Source of the DNA: Rhodosporidiobolus odoratus
Lineage: Eukaryota; Basidiomycota; Microbotryomycetes; Sporidiobolales; Sporidiobolaceae
Assembly: GCA_034387635.1 (NCBI GenBank)
Contig: JAOANU010000006.1
Location: 1,054,001-1,118,000 of the forward strand
Reading direction: 5' to 3'
Length of the DNA stretch: 64,000 nt
This document shows, one piece after another, positions 44,578-55,569 of the stretch; the first letter of the stretch is position 1; each line of letters begins with the position of its first letter. The position numbers were made by a program, and so were the translations under genes. The notes below the pieces were generated by a model. It searched no databases, was not told the DNA's origin, and saw only the letters and a list, made by a program, of their open reading frames with translations.

Positions 44578-47500
44578 TTACTTCATAATCTTCCAATCCC
44601 CCTTAGCCGTCTTGAGTACCAACCCTTCCGCCGCAAGCGACTCGAGCAAAGCCGTAAGCTCGTCCGTCGTCTTGCCCTTGTAACCGGGTGCGAGCATGTT
44701 GAGGGTTGTGTGAATACGAGAGAGGGGGAGAGCGCCGAGGTTGGTGAGCTGCGAATTCGAAATATGAAAGCGTCAGCAAGACGAGCAAAGAGGTGAACTC
44801 CGATGGAGAACAAATAAAGCAGGAGAGGGACACGTGAAGCGGTCGGCTTCGGGGTATAAAAGCGAAGGACGTACCATCCCCTGAATGAATTGCCAAAACA
44901 CCTTCATCTCGGCTAACCGCTCTTCCTCGACACTCTGCACCGCCTGTTTCTCCTCCTCCACAACATGCTGCTGAGGTGCATCTCCATCCTTCTCCGCATT
45001 TCCTTCCGAAGCGTGTTCGATCACCCGCCACAGATCTTCTCCGTTTGCCTCTGTGACGGACAGTTGCCGAACGACGCCCACGTTGGACCAGAAGTAGAGA
45101 GCGTTTCGAGCGGTAGAGGCGTCGGAGAGGCGAAGGGTGGTGGTGAGGGATTCGGAGGTCCAGGTATCTGCGCCCGCTCCCTCATGCGTCAGTCTCAACG
45201 GTTCAAAGGGTAGTAAAAGGAGAGAAACAGCGGACCCTGCTTGTCAAAGAGCTCAAGAACGGCAGCTTGTACGGGACTCGCATCAACTGTGACGCTTCTC
45301 CCATCCGCTAGCTCAACGGTCAAGTTGACGCTACCCAGCTGAGGAAGCCACCGCAGCTTTTTGGAGCCGGAGACGGCAGCAAAGGTACGATCGTAGGACG
45401 ACTGAGCCCTGCGATAGTCAAAAGAGAAAGGCTCAGCGTGTGAAAAGAGAAAGGTTGCGACGGTAGAAACAAAGCGTACCGTCCAATTTTGCCTGGCAAC
45501 TTTAGCGGCGCAGCTTGGAAGCTAGGCCAAAACAGGCGAGAAACGATGGTGGCATGAAGAGGGACGTCCTAAACGCGCGCAATTCGCATCAATGCCTCGT
45601 TCTCTTCGGTCTTGCGGTGGCGATCAGAAAAAGACGAGGCTGGCTACGCACCGGAAGTTTAGCGTGCACAGCCTGGTCGAGCTTGTGCGAGTCCTGCAAG
45701 TCTTTGATCATGACATCGCAGCCTTGCAAGGCTTGATCACCGAATCGAAGCTTGAGTGTCGAGATGGTATTGACCTGCGAAACAACGCAAGTCAGTTCCG
45801 CCTTTCAACTCTGACTGGCATCCGACCATTCTGCGCTGCAAAAAGGCGGTACACGCCGAGGAGGTATGGGGAGGAGGAAGAGAAGGGGAAGACGTACCTC
45901 CTCCTCCAGCCCGTAATCTTTGATTGCCAATAACCTCTGAGCGAGCAATACTTGCAGCTCCTTGACGAACACGTCCTTTGTGTCGTAGATCGACACCAGC
46001 AGCTGGATGATGTCGGCTCCACGAGACTTGCGAAAGTCTGCTCGATAAAGGGTCCCGCCATCAGCTACAGCTATGCGAGAAGCCTGAGGTTTGTGTGGGG
46101 AGAGCGACATACCAGCAGGAGCTTCGACCGGTTCAGGTACCCACTTAGGGTCTCCATAGTTTTCAGCTTCGTCCCTACCTTCACTGACGAGCAGGACTCG
46201 ATTCTTCAGAGCCTCAGGACCGGTCGTGGCTCGTAATTCCTCGAACAGGGCGGAGCCGGAAGTAGTGAGTGATAGGACGATTTGGTGGATGGTATCTTTG
46301 CGCGAGCTGGAGTACGAGAGGCGGAGCGTCAGCCAGGTCAAGACGGAGATTTGGGGAAGGGATAGTCTAGAGGGCGTACCGCAAGTAAGCCCGCACTTCC
46401 CGCGTGGCTCGACTTAGGAGAACGCCTGGCGGATCAACTACTCTCAGTGCGCGAACAAGCGAGATGTAGGCTGTGATGATCTCCCGTGTGTCGCTACCGG
46501 GATGGAGGAGTCGGGACCGAAGGGCGTGCGAGAGGCGGGAAAGCAGGAGAGGACGTTGATCGGTTTTGAGCAGACAAGTCTGAGGATAGCCAGAGTGGTC
46601 AGTAAGGACCGTTCACGAATACAACACCCTGTCAAGCCAATGCAAGGAGGGTTTTTTGAGCGAGAGGATAACGGACCTTGAGATCTTCGAGGGCTGGCTG
46701 AGAAGCGGGATAGGCGAGGATGATGTCGTATAACTCGGTAGTTCTACACTCAGATAAAGTTAGGAAACGCCGAGGGCGAGGCGAAGCACAGAGGAAGAGC
46801 ACGTACCGTAGTTGACCTAGCATCTTGTGTACATGATATTCGAACCTCGAAAACGTTGGCTTGAGGAACTTCTTCGCCTCGTCCGTCTTTTCCTTCTCCT
46901 TCCCCTTCGACTTGCCATCTCCCGTACCAGCCAGAGGCTCGACGTCATAGATCCCGCTGACCCACCCGAAGATGCCGCGCACTTCCCCCTCCTTCTCTTT
47001 GCCTTTCCCACCTCCACCTCCAGTTCCGTTCAGCCACGCGAGCAGACTGTCGAGCTTCTTTTCTTCCCATATGCCCTTGCACTCTAACTCGACTCTTCGC
47101 TCAATCTCTTCGTAGATTAGACCGAAGAGCAGAGGGTCGAAACGATCGAGGAGCGTGAGGAGGGTGAGCAAGGCCAATGGTTGGTGAGGATGTGATACAG
47201 TCAGGTGTGATGGTGAAGGGAGACGAAGGAGACGCCGAAGGAAGAACTGCAGAGCCGGGGCAAATGAGGGCGGTAGGTGAAAATGCAGAAGGGATAGGAA
47301 CGTGGAACGGAAGAGGCTGAGCGCAGTATTAGTTCTGCGGGTGGCGGGGACGTCAGACAACTGGGAATGGGACGTGAAGGGAATCAACTCACGCCCAAAC
47401 AGCATTGACTGGGGCCTGCCAGAGTTGGATCCATTCGCCAATCCGCTGAAGTAGCGCGACGACAACGTCAAACTTGTCGTTTTCGGCCGTAGCATTCTAG

Positions 47501-47957
47501 AGTGTCTATGTAGCCGTGAGGATCTTGCTCGAAGACAAAAGTCGAGACTGGGCGCACCTCGTAACGCGCCAGATGTTCATCGACATCAGACCGGATAAGG
47601 TAAAATTTGGATCGTAGCGTATCTGCGTATCCGAGCGTCAGCAAGTTCCGTGTACAAGGCTGCGCAGGATTTCGCAGTCTGCGTACCCAGGTAATCGTCG
47701 AGTAGCTCATCCAACATTCCCTCGAGTTGGAGCACCTCAAACGCCTCGTCAACCTCTGGAGTCTTACGCACGGCCAGAGGCGTGTCATCAAGAGGATTAA
47801 GAAAGGCGTGGAGGACCTTTTGAGACTGCGCAAGCCGAGGTGTGGGAAATCTCTTTGGGGGTAAGGTGGGGAGAAGACGAACCTCTGCGAGACGAGTTAG
47901 CGGTTTGCTGAGTGATGACCGGGCAGACTGCCATGCTAAATGTATGTTGACAGACAT
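44578..47957 (-). CDS. APC2: Anaphase-promoting complex subunit 2 (cullin)
   Basis: Cullin-like scaffold of the APC/C ubiquitin ligase that drives mitotic exit. The ATG at 47957 gives MSVNIHLAWQSARSSLSKPL, joined over an intron to SQKVLHAFLNPLDD. Many exons follow: ELLDDYLGTQ, HLARYEVRPVSTFVFEQDPH, SRFEYHVHKMLGQLR and TTELYDIILAYPASQPALED, then VRALRVVDPPGVLLSRATRE and DTIHQIVLSLT. The cullin-homology part is GADIIQLLVSIYDTKDVFVK, ELQVLLAQRLLAIKDYGLEE, then STLKLRFGDQALQGCDVMIK and LKLPGKIG. The C-terminal APC2 winged-helix exons read LAEMKVFWQFIQGM, LTNLGALPLSRIHTTLNMLA, PGYKGKTTDELTALLESLAA and LVLKTAKGDWKIMK with stop at 44578-44580. The FWQFIQGM..LTNLG..I ending is diagnostic of APC2 rather than CUL1-4. 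It appears intact. Confidence 0.92.
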
Positions 47958-48499
47958 GGTCAGCGCCGTTTGGCTTGGCGAGCGAGTCGTTCTCTAGCAA
48001 ACGTTCTCCGTGCGCATCTCTGCTCACCTTCAATTCCTTCCTCTCTCTCTCGTCGAGCAAAGCGCTACCTGCCAAAGCATGCTTGAGCTACCTGACACCC
48101 GCGCGTCGACCATCGCCTCCCGTTCACTGAACAACTCGAAATCGACAACTATAGGAGGCGATTGAGGTCAAAACGAAACAAGGGGGACAAGTGGAAGATA
48201 GTATGGACGCTAGCTGTGCAGGTACGTGCCCACATCCTCTCTGCTCGGAATGACTTTTCTGCCGCCTGTGTGTGACTGACTTCCAGCTGTTCCTTCCCAA
48301 CCGCTTCTCACTTCCTGGTCTGTACCGGTGCAGCCGCGTCAACTCCTTTGAATCAAAGGCTGTGCTGTGAGTCACTGGGGGGAGCTCTAGAACGCAGACG
48401 GACAGGTGCGTGTCAATTTCTCTCTGTACCCTCTCATTAAGGCTTACGTACGTGTTCTTTGCAGCCGTCTTGTCCGGTCCGCCGGTCTGGCCCCTTGCC
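47958..48499. other. Spacer between APC2 and SNF2 relic copy 2
   Basis: About 540 bp holding the APC2 promoter. Short open frames are not recognisable. Confidence 0.45.
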
Positions 48500-49215
48500 C
48501 AAGCGCTCTGTTGCAAGGCTGGGCTGTCGAAACCGTTCTTTCAGCCTGGCAACGGTAGAGTACGCAGGTCAAGCGGATGACGTTAAGAAGCGCGCGCTGC
48601 TACCGTCGAAGGGAGATGTTAGGTCTAGCATCAAGGCGCTGGTCAACTCGTCGCAGGCGGCAAAGGCGAAGGACAATAATCTGTAGGCTGTCGTGTTTTC
48701 CCAGGTGCACGACTTCAGTCCTTTGCTGCTTGTCTGTCTCAGCGTATGTTTCGTAATGCTCTAACGGTTTACTGTGGGTAGCTCACGGGTTTCATTGATC
48801 TCATCGAGCAAAAGCTTCATACTGTACCGAGACCTATCAGTTCGTCCCGTCTCCTTCTTCCCTTTCCCGTCCCTCTGGTCATCGAGATCACTCTCGTCAC
48901 AAGGGGAGCCCGAGAGATCTATACGGATCTCTGGCTGATAATGCTTGCTCGCACAGCTACCTTCGCCTTGACGGAACTCGATCTCACGCAATACATCAGA
49001 AAATTGTCCGCAAGTTCAGCGCGGGCGAGGGCTCGATGACCCTGCTAGCTTAATTGAAGGCGGGAGGTGTCGGTCTGAACTTGTTGCGCTGTCCAGTTTG
49101 CTCAGGACGATGATCCGCTGAATTGACCTTCCTAACTGCCGGTTGACTTTGTCTAGTTCTCGGCTCGCAGGTCGCGGCAAGTGATGTCGCCTTTCATGGG
49201 CGGTTCGCTGAGCCT
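48500..49215 (+). pseudogene. SNF2/Rad5-Rad16-like helicase C-terminal fragment, decayed (copy 2)
   Basis: Plus-strand counterpart of the relic at 18560-19330. Readable pieces are ATVEYAGQADDVKKRALL, IKALVNSSQAAKAKDNNL with VVFSQ just after, and TGFIDLIEQKLHT near 48790. Next come HSYLRLDGTRSHAIHQKIVR and KFSAGEGSMTLLA, then TAA at 49051-49053 exactly before LKAGGVGLNL (motif V, 49057-49083). An intron-like gap ending CTCGCAG is followed by VAASDVAF. Frames change between pieces, so no protein can be made. The 27-nt motif V segment differs from copy 1 at one base. Only the second helicase lobe is represented. Confidence 0.65.
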
Positions 49216-49413
49216 GTACTGTCCTGATGGATGCCGCGCACATGCCCAATCTGATGTGGCTTGCAGTGCGTCGCACGGAAACACAAAGTAAACGGCACGA
49301 ACGGCGGGGGTACCGCTCGAGGAGAGAAGCGCTGCGAGCTCGCTTTGGCCGACAAGGACACCATGTAAAGAGAGGCTGATTAAAGTTGGCAGGGTGGCAG
49401 GCAGGCTTTTCAT
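49153..49413 (-). pseudogene. LRR scrap of an F-box-type gene
   Basis: A minus-strand frame starting at 49413 (MKSLPATLPTLISLSLHGVL) continues VGQSELAALLSSSGTPAVRA, an LRR pattern like that of the F-box genes in this window (LxxLxL..L followed by PxLRA). No F-box or further repeats adjoin it, and it ends after the pattern degrades into sequence overlapping the SNF2 relic. Probably a fragment left by duplication. Confidence 0.4.
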
Positions 49414-49595
49414 GGAGACTTCGTGGGAAGTGAAGTAGCGGAGGTCGGCGGAGTGAGTTGGTTGGTCAGGCTAAACCATACGGAGGTCAGTGCTCTTCCG
49501 CAATGCGTATTAACAAAGTTGCAATCAAGCCAAACACACAAAGGTACAAGTAGTTCATATTCACACAGATAGAAAATCGTGGCCTGCTGCACCGC

Positions 49596-52294
49596 TCAAA
49601 TCCCGCCAGCTCCTACTCCCAAAACAATACTCTGCAGGCCGATGCCACGAGCTGCGCCGGTACGACCGCTGCTGGGACTGCCGGTAGCCTGTCGGTACGA
49701 AGGAGACAACTGGTCAGATGGGCTGTGATTCAAGGAGGAACAAAGTGAGACAAGGAGCAGAGCGTACGCAGACACTAGAGCTGTGGTTTCGCGATATCGA
49801 TGCAGAAGGGAATGCGGGAGGAACAATGCGCAAGGGTCAGTACATTCCAAAGCGGAAACCCTGAGCAAGAAGGTGGAAGCAGCTTACCTCGAACCCCAAG
49901 CTCCGCCGCTGCTGGCAACATCGCCTGTACCGCCTGATATGTTACCAGAGAGGGAGCAACAGCCGCCAGCCGGGATGGGATAACCGGCGGATCTACAACG
50001 GCAGGAAGCGGAGATTAGCGCTGAGCTACTTTACCACACGGATGCAAAAGAGGGAGACTCACCCATAAGTCAACCCCAAAGGTACCGCCGCGAAAAACGC
50101 TGCTTCGTGTCCCACAGCTTCTCCTGTCCCGTTTCCTTTCTTTGACTTCTCCTCCTTCCTCCTCCTTCCTTCTACTTCCACCATCCTCTTCTCCCTCTTC
50201 TCACTCGCTTCTGAGTTGTTAGGGAGGCAGAGCGAGTTGTGCTCCGAGGCGTGGGTCGCTCGGGCTTCGCTGAAGTCAAGCGTGGACAGGGCGCTAGGAA
50301 GAGGGGAGATTGTGCCGAGAGGGAACGAAGAGGACTGGCGGGAGGTGAGTCGAGAGGTCAAGCGAGAAAGAGATGCTGCAGTGGGGGGCGGAGGACAGCC
50401 ACAGCTGAAATAGGGCCCACCGAAACGAGCCTGGCAACCACGACAACCAAACAGCCCATCAATACACCTGAAAGGACCGAAAAGAGAGGGTGAGAAACAT
50501 ACCTGCCAAGCTTTTGCAGTATCGTCAAAGCCAGTTGCCAGCGCATTTTCTTCCACCTTGTCGTCGTGATCAACGAAGCGACCCACATAGCTGTCGACAT
50601 CCTCTTTGTAGTGTGAAGACAGCTGGTGTGTATGCCAGGCAAGGTCCTGTACATTGAGATGGGATCATAGTCAGCAAAGCAGCGGAACGAGGTAGGAACA
50701 GATCGGAATTGTCTATACGCACAATGTCGAGCGTCGGTACGCAGACCGAAGAGGAGGAGCTCGAGAGCAGGTCCATAAAGGCCTGATAACGAGCTATAGA
50801 GCGGTTCAGGAGGGTATCATCTGATGCAAAGCGGGAGGGGTCGAGCCAACCCAAATCATGCATCTTTTCGATGAAGGTTCCCTGGCGTAAAACCTGCCCA
50901 AACATAGCTGGTCAGTCTTTAGCCACAGACGCGGAGAAGCACTGGGAGAATGGAGACAAACCGCCGTTGTCAGATCAAGGGAGAAAGGTTCCCCCCTCGT
51001 ATAGTAAGATAGGATATGGTCGGCTGCCTTCTGATTCGTTCTCCCCAGCGCAAGCACGAGAGTAGCTCTCGCCCCTGCCCGATTTCCGCCCATCAAAGTG
51101 GCCAGATCATGCGCCGAGTCTGAGTACCGGATGCGCATGCAGTTGCGAACCTTGTCTGCAGCAAAGGCGGAACGCTCGGTTTGGGCAGAGACGTAAGGGG
51201 TCTCCACGGTACCGCTATGGTATACCAATGGCTCGAATCAGGACCGATTCAGGCAGAAGGCAGAGCGCACTGACAACAGGAAAGAGGAAAGCAGGATGAA
51301 GATGAAAAGGACGCCGACGCACGCAAGAGTCTGCCGAGGGTCGTCGCAACATGCGCGCATGTCTTGCGCAAACTTCTGGATACCCATCGACTCATCGGTC
51401 CATGTCTCGCCATGAGGACCGGCGAAGGAAAAGCCTTGCTGGGCGTAACCGGTTCCTGCTGCGTTGATCCAGGCTGCCATGACAAACAGGGTGAGGGAGC
51501 TCTTGCTAAGGAGTCACAGCTCTACGTACGGACGGTGTGTGGCTCGGAGGTCTTGGGATCTTTTACGATGCGACCCTTCGTCTCGGCAAAACACCGGTAC
51601 GGGTCGAAGCGCGTATTTGTGAGCTCTTGCCACACCGTCTCGTCTTTTCCCTCGACGAGCTGACATAGCTTGTTAGGGTCGATGGAATTGGACTGGAAAG
51701 AGGACAGGGTAAGCTAACACCCAGGAGCAGAGGTGAGCGAGGGAAGAAAACGTACGCCAGTCTCAAAGATCCAGCCTTTCAATCGCGCCAGCCAAGGCAG
51801 CTTGCGCAGGAGATCCTCGTTATATCGTCTGCGTCAGGAAGGGGGTTTAGGTGGATTGGGCCTTGGAGAAAAAACAGGAACAAAGAGCAAAAAACGCACG
51901 AAGGGTTTAGCTGGTAAGTATGCAGCACAAGCATAACGTCCAGGGGCAGCACTGGCACATCCCTCGAGGCGTCCTTACTCATAGCCTCAGCCAAGTCCGC
52001 CAATCGAACCACGGCGACATTGACGAAACAACTCCACCTCGCTTTCGGTTCAAGATGTCCCGCCCAACCTCCCGAATCGGCTTCGACGTTCTGGCGTAGC
52101 TGATGGAAGGCAGCGAGGATTTTGAGGTGAAGCTTGAGCTTGTGTACGTTGGTGAAGGTTGCTTGACCCTTCCCTACACGGTAAGAAGTGGGAAAGTTGA
52201 TCAAAGGTGGGGGAGCGGTCGGGTCTTGTGTAGAGTAGGCGGGGAGAGAGACTGCGCTGGTCTGCGTGCTGGTACGACTGAGGAGCTTGGTCAT
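49596..52294 (-). CDS. DUF1399 / glycine-rich-domain-containing protein (paralogue A)
   Basis: Member of the GRDP-like family (DUF1399), studied in plants for stress roles; its function in fungi is unknown. Start MTKLLSRTSTQTSAVSLPAY at 52294. The shared blocks with the copy at 61996 are INFPTSYRVGKGQATFTNVH, LRQNVEADSGGWAGHLEPKA, PVLPLDVMLVLHTYQLNP, AAWINAAGTGYAQQGFSFAG and SDSAHDLATLMGGNRAGARA. Further blocks are VLRQGTFIEKMHDLGWLDPS, DLAWHTHQLSSHYK and YVGRFVDHDDKVEENALATG, then FSCGCPPPP. About nine introns occur at the same points as in paralogue B. The C-terminus is Gly/Ser/Ala-rich (GGCCSLSGNISGGTGDVASS, VLGVGAGGI), explaining the family name. Stop at 49596-49598. A motif cluster lies upstream. 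Confidence 0.85.
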
Positions 52295-53397
52295 GCTTGA
52301 TATGAGCAGACAGAAGAGAGTGAGCGAGAACGAGAGTAGGACATGAGCCGGGAAATGAGTCGAGGAAAATCTTGGCGAGGCCCCCTGACACTCCCTACCG
52401 GTATGTACTACATAGCTTAGGCGTAAAACGCGAGAATTTCGGCGACTCTGAGGCTGATCTTGGGCGGAAGAAAAGCGAGAATTGAGGCCAGATTGGGGAG
52501 CGAAAACAAGCGAAAAGGTTAGGCGGGTCAAGCGAGGATTCGGGCCGGGTATCAAAATCTGAACCTCGCACTGTGGCTGGCCCGAGCAGGTCAAGACCAT
52601 CAAAAAAGGTGGTGAAGCATTACTGACTAAGCTATTTGTAACGTTTCGTAAGAGAGAAACACTTTCAAACCCATATCTTAAGTGGAAAAAGCGAGAATCA
52701 CAGCTGGTTTTGGCTGACTTTGCAGCGAGAATTAACCCCCACACCAGCGAAGATTTCCACCTAAGCTACGGTAGTACGGAGTGTCCGGGGGCCTTCTTGG
52801 CGCGAAGGTTCCCCTCCTATCACTGCCTCTTCTCAGTCTTCGTTCAGTGAGAGGCATCTCCTTGTCATGCGTGTATAAATGATCATCAAGGTCAACCTTC
52901 AAACGCCCATCCCCCGTCGAAAAAGGAAGAAGGAAAAGATCGCTCCAACCTTCTCAAACCAATTTGTTACCGCTTTAGTGCAAGCGCCAGTCAAACCAAA
53001 TGCTCGCAGCACGTCTAGAGCCTTTGGCACATATCGTAGGGCTTCCCGTCTGACCAGCGATTTCACGGGACTACCGTGACATCCACCTTGGCTCCGCGAG
53101 TAAGCCATACTTGCTTACGTGAACAGTGTTGGGGAGCAAGCATGATATCATCCATAGGCATGTGTATCACATGCCGAAGCTGCTCGGATGGTCTTGCCGC
53201 ATTTCGGCGTAAGGCAAGGCGACTGAGAAAGGTGAACGATGCACGAGTATGGAAAACACAGCACTGCAACGACGATTCTATAAGGGTATGTCGGACTGAA
53301 GGGTGAGGTAAAGAGACTGAAGATTGAAAGGGATTGAATGGAATGGTGGCAATCGGGAATAGAAGGCAAAGCAGACTGAGTTGAGGAAGGTTATGGT
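52295..53397. other. Upstream region of DUF1399 paralogue A
   Basis: 1.1 kb between the start of paralogue A and the 3' end of the FAD monooxygenase. The proximal part carries the GCGAGAAT motif cluster (separate entry). The distal part has only unrecognised short frames. A TATA-like GTATAAAT lies near 52872. Confidence 0.5.
52430..52732. repeat. Cluster of GCGAGAAT motifs
   Basis: Exact GCGAGAAT occurs at 52430-52437, 52475-52482, 52691-52698 and 52725-52732, with a one-base variant at 52532-52539 (GCGAGGAT), all in the same orientation. Three of the exact copies are followed by T, giving GCGAGAATT. Related GCGAAAA words lie between them. They are 136-438 bp upstream of the paralogue A start and read as ATTCTCGC relative to that gene. 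Possible regulator binding sites; remains of a diverged minisatellite are the alternative. Confidence 0.6.
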
Positions 53398-54816
53398 TCA
53401 AAGATTATAATCCGGCAACTTGATGTTCTCATTCTCCTCACTCTCCCCCGGACTAAACTTTGACAACTTCTCCCAAGGCAGCTTGAGAACAGCCGAAGCA
53501 ACCCCCGCAACGGCCCTCACAGCAGCAACTCCAATCGCCGAAGAAGGGAAAACAAACTTGAGGATCTGGGGAGAGGGAGCCGTGGCTTGGACGGTTTCGA
53601 CGTGAGGGCGCATGATGGATTCGTACGCGGTGAAGGCTTCGGTGACGGAAATGGGGTCGTGTAAGGTCGAGGCGCGTTTGGCGAGTTCGCCGGCAAGGAC
53701 GTAGGCGCCGGTGATGGCGCAGCTGGTGCCCATGCCGGTCATGGGCGATGGGGCTGAGTCAGGTTAAGCGGGGGAGGGAGGAGAAGCAGTCGGAAAAGGG
53801 GAAGTTGAGTGGGATGTAGTGAAAGAAGCAACACAGACAAAATGTCAGCCATCGGGGAGGTGGTCGAGAAGGGAGAGACGAAGCGTACCGTGCGCAGCAT
53901 CGCCAGTGAGTACAATTCGCCCCTTTGCCCAGTATGGAATGCGGACTTGAGCAACAGGACCCGAGTAGAAATCCTCCGCCTTGGCCAATCCTTCCATTAC
54001 TCGTTCCGTCTCCCACCCCGCCCCTTTGTAGAGGTCGATCCACACCTTCTTCTGCTCATCCCGGCTCAGTGCGCGATACTTGACAGGATCACAACCGGCT
54101 CCTTCGAAGTCGCCGACGATGAGAGCAGCGAGGCAATTTGGCGTCTTTGGGTCGGGGCGTAACCAGATTGATCGCCGACTGCTGATCGGGTACAGACGCG
54201 ACCAGCGTCCATCCTTCGCCTCGTCGTAGGGAATGGAAAAGTAGCAGCACCACGGACCTAGGTGGCGGTAGGTCACGTCCTCGTCTGGCCAAAGCAGGCT
54301 GCGCGTCTTCGAGTACATCCCATCCGCGAGGACGACGGCGTCGTACCGGCTCGTCTTGCCGCTCTTGAACGTGACTGATACGCCATCCTTGCCGGAAAGC
54401 TCGTCCAAACCAACGATCCTGTCTCCAAAGACGTATTCGGTGCCGGGTCCTTCCTTCTTCGACGCCTCGACCAACGCGTGGGCAATCCTCCACCTCACAA
54501 TCTCGGGGTCATTCGTCGGTCCCTTTCCGACCACGAAACTCGCCCATCGCCTATCCTGTCCATCGACGAAATGCGTCCCTTCCTCTCCCGACGCTGCCGC
54601 ATTCAACACATCCCACAACCCGCTCCGGTCGATGACGGTTCGAGCTGCTGATCCGTTGATGTCGAGGCTTTGACCACTGGTGCGGAGGGAAGGGGCGGCT
54701 TCGATCACGGTTGTGCGGATGCCGGCGCGGGCGAGCCAGAAGGCGCAGAGAGGTCCGCCGATACCACCACCGGAGATGAGGATACGAGGGGCGTTCATGG
54801 TGGGGTCGGGTGTCAT
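53398..54816 (-). CDS. FAD-dependent monooxygenase (salicylate-hydroxylase-like group)
   Basis: Flavoprotein hydroxylase of the class A type, using NAD(P)H and O2 on an unknown aromatic or secondary-metabolite substrate. The ATG at 54816 gives MTPDPTMNAPRILISGGGIG; a second ATG at 54798 would place the Rossmann GxGxxG (SGGGIGG) even nearer the start. Conserved parts are GPLCAFWLARAGIRTTVIEA, RWRIAHALVEASKK, YDAVVLADGMYSKTR (the DG motif) and GRIVLTGDAAH joined by an intron to APSPMTGMGTSCAITGAYVL (the GD motif). The C-terminal ~100 residues are helical with no second domain. Two exons, stop at 53398-53400, about 425 residues, the usual size. No adjacent pathway genes point to a substrate. Confidence 0.88.
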
Positions 54817-55569
54817 AGGTAGCAGTTGTTAGCGAGTAGGACAGCTTGAAAGAGGCCCGATAAAGGTGCCGAAGGCTTGCGAAGGTCCGATTCGAGTTCG
54901 GCGGAGATCAAATTAGCCAGGCGAGGAGAGGAGAGGAGAAGGTGTCCCACGAGCTGTTGAGGCGACCAACCAAGTTAACGACCTGCGGATGGGCTCCGGC
55001 TTCGAGTGAGAGTAGCTGCTGCCTACAGCTGAGCCAGACGCAGCAAGATGAAGAGCGGGAGCCAAGCCACGTCGGCTCATCGCTCATCGCTCATGATCAT
55101 CGGTTCGAGGTCAACTTCCTCCAGCTGTCGTCGAACCAAGTACTGCTAGCCAGAATGCCTCTAATCCAACTCGACAAGCCCACAAGATACCGCGCACAAG
55201 ACCACCACACCTGCGCACCTCTTCTGCACCGCCTCGTCCTCCCACGATCTTGCTCCAACGAAGGACCATCGAAATCACCACCAGCATTCTGCAGGACGAG
55301 CGATATGGGTCAGGAGAGCGGCTCGACAGCAACGGGAGCTAGGCTGTTGATAAGATGAGCTTGAGTGTCTTGCCGTGTCGAGGAAAAATTGCACGATTAG
55401 GCGACCTTGCCTACGTGGGCAGGTCTTCAGGCTTACTTCGCACAGGGTCAACACACAGTCGACAGCGCGAAGCTGGGGACTTGCTCCACAAGCCTATACT
55501 GCTAAACTTGCTTTCATATTTCTTCGCTCAGTATGCAATGTACTCGCGTTCTCCCTCGCCTTGATGCGC
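54817..55569. other. Spacer between the monooxygenase and prolyl oligopeptidase genes
   Basis: 753 bp containing the monooxygenase promoter and the peptidase 3' end. A short GCTCATC triple repeat lies near 55075-55092. No gene is supported. Confidence 0.5.

Noticed and set aside
15477..54816. Aromatic-degradation cluster linking the muconate cyclase and the FAD monooxygenase
   Set aside because: The two genes are about 36 kb apart with unrelated housekeeping genes between; no other pathway genes are present.
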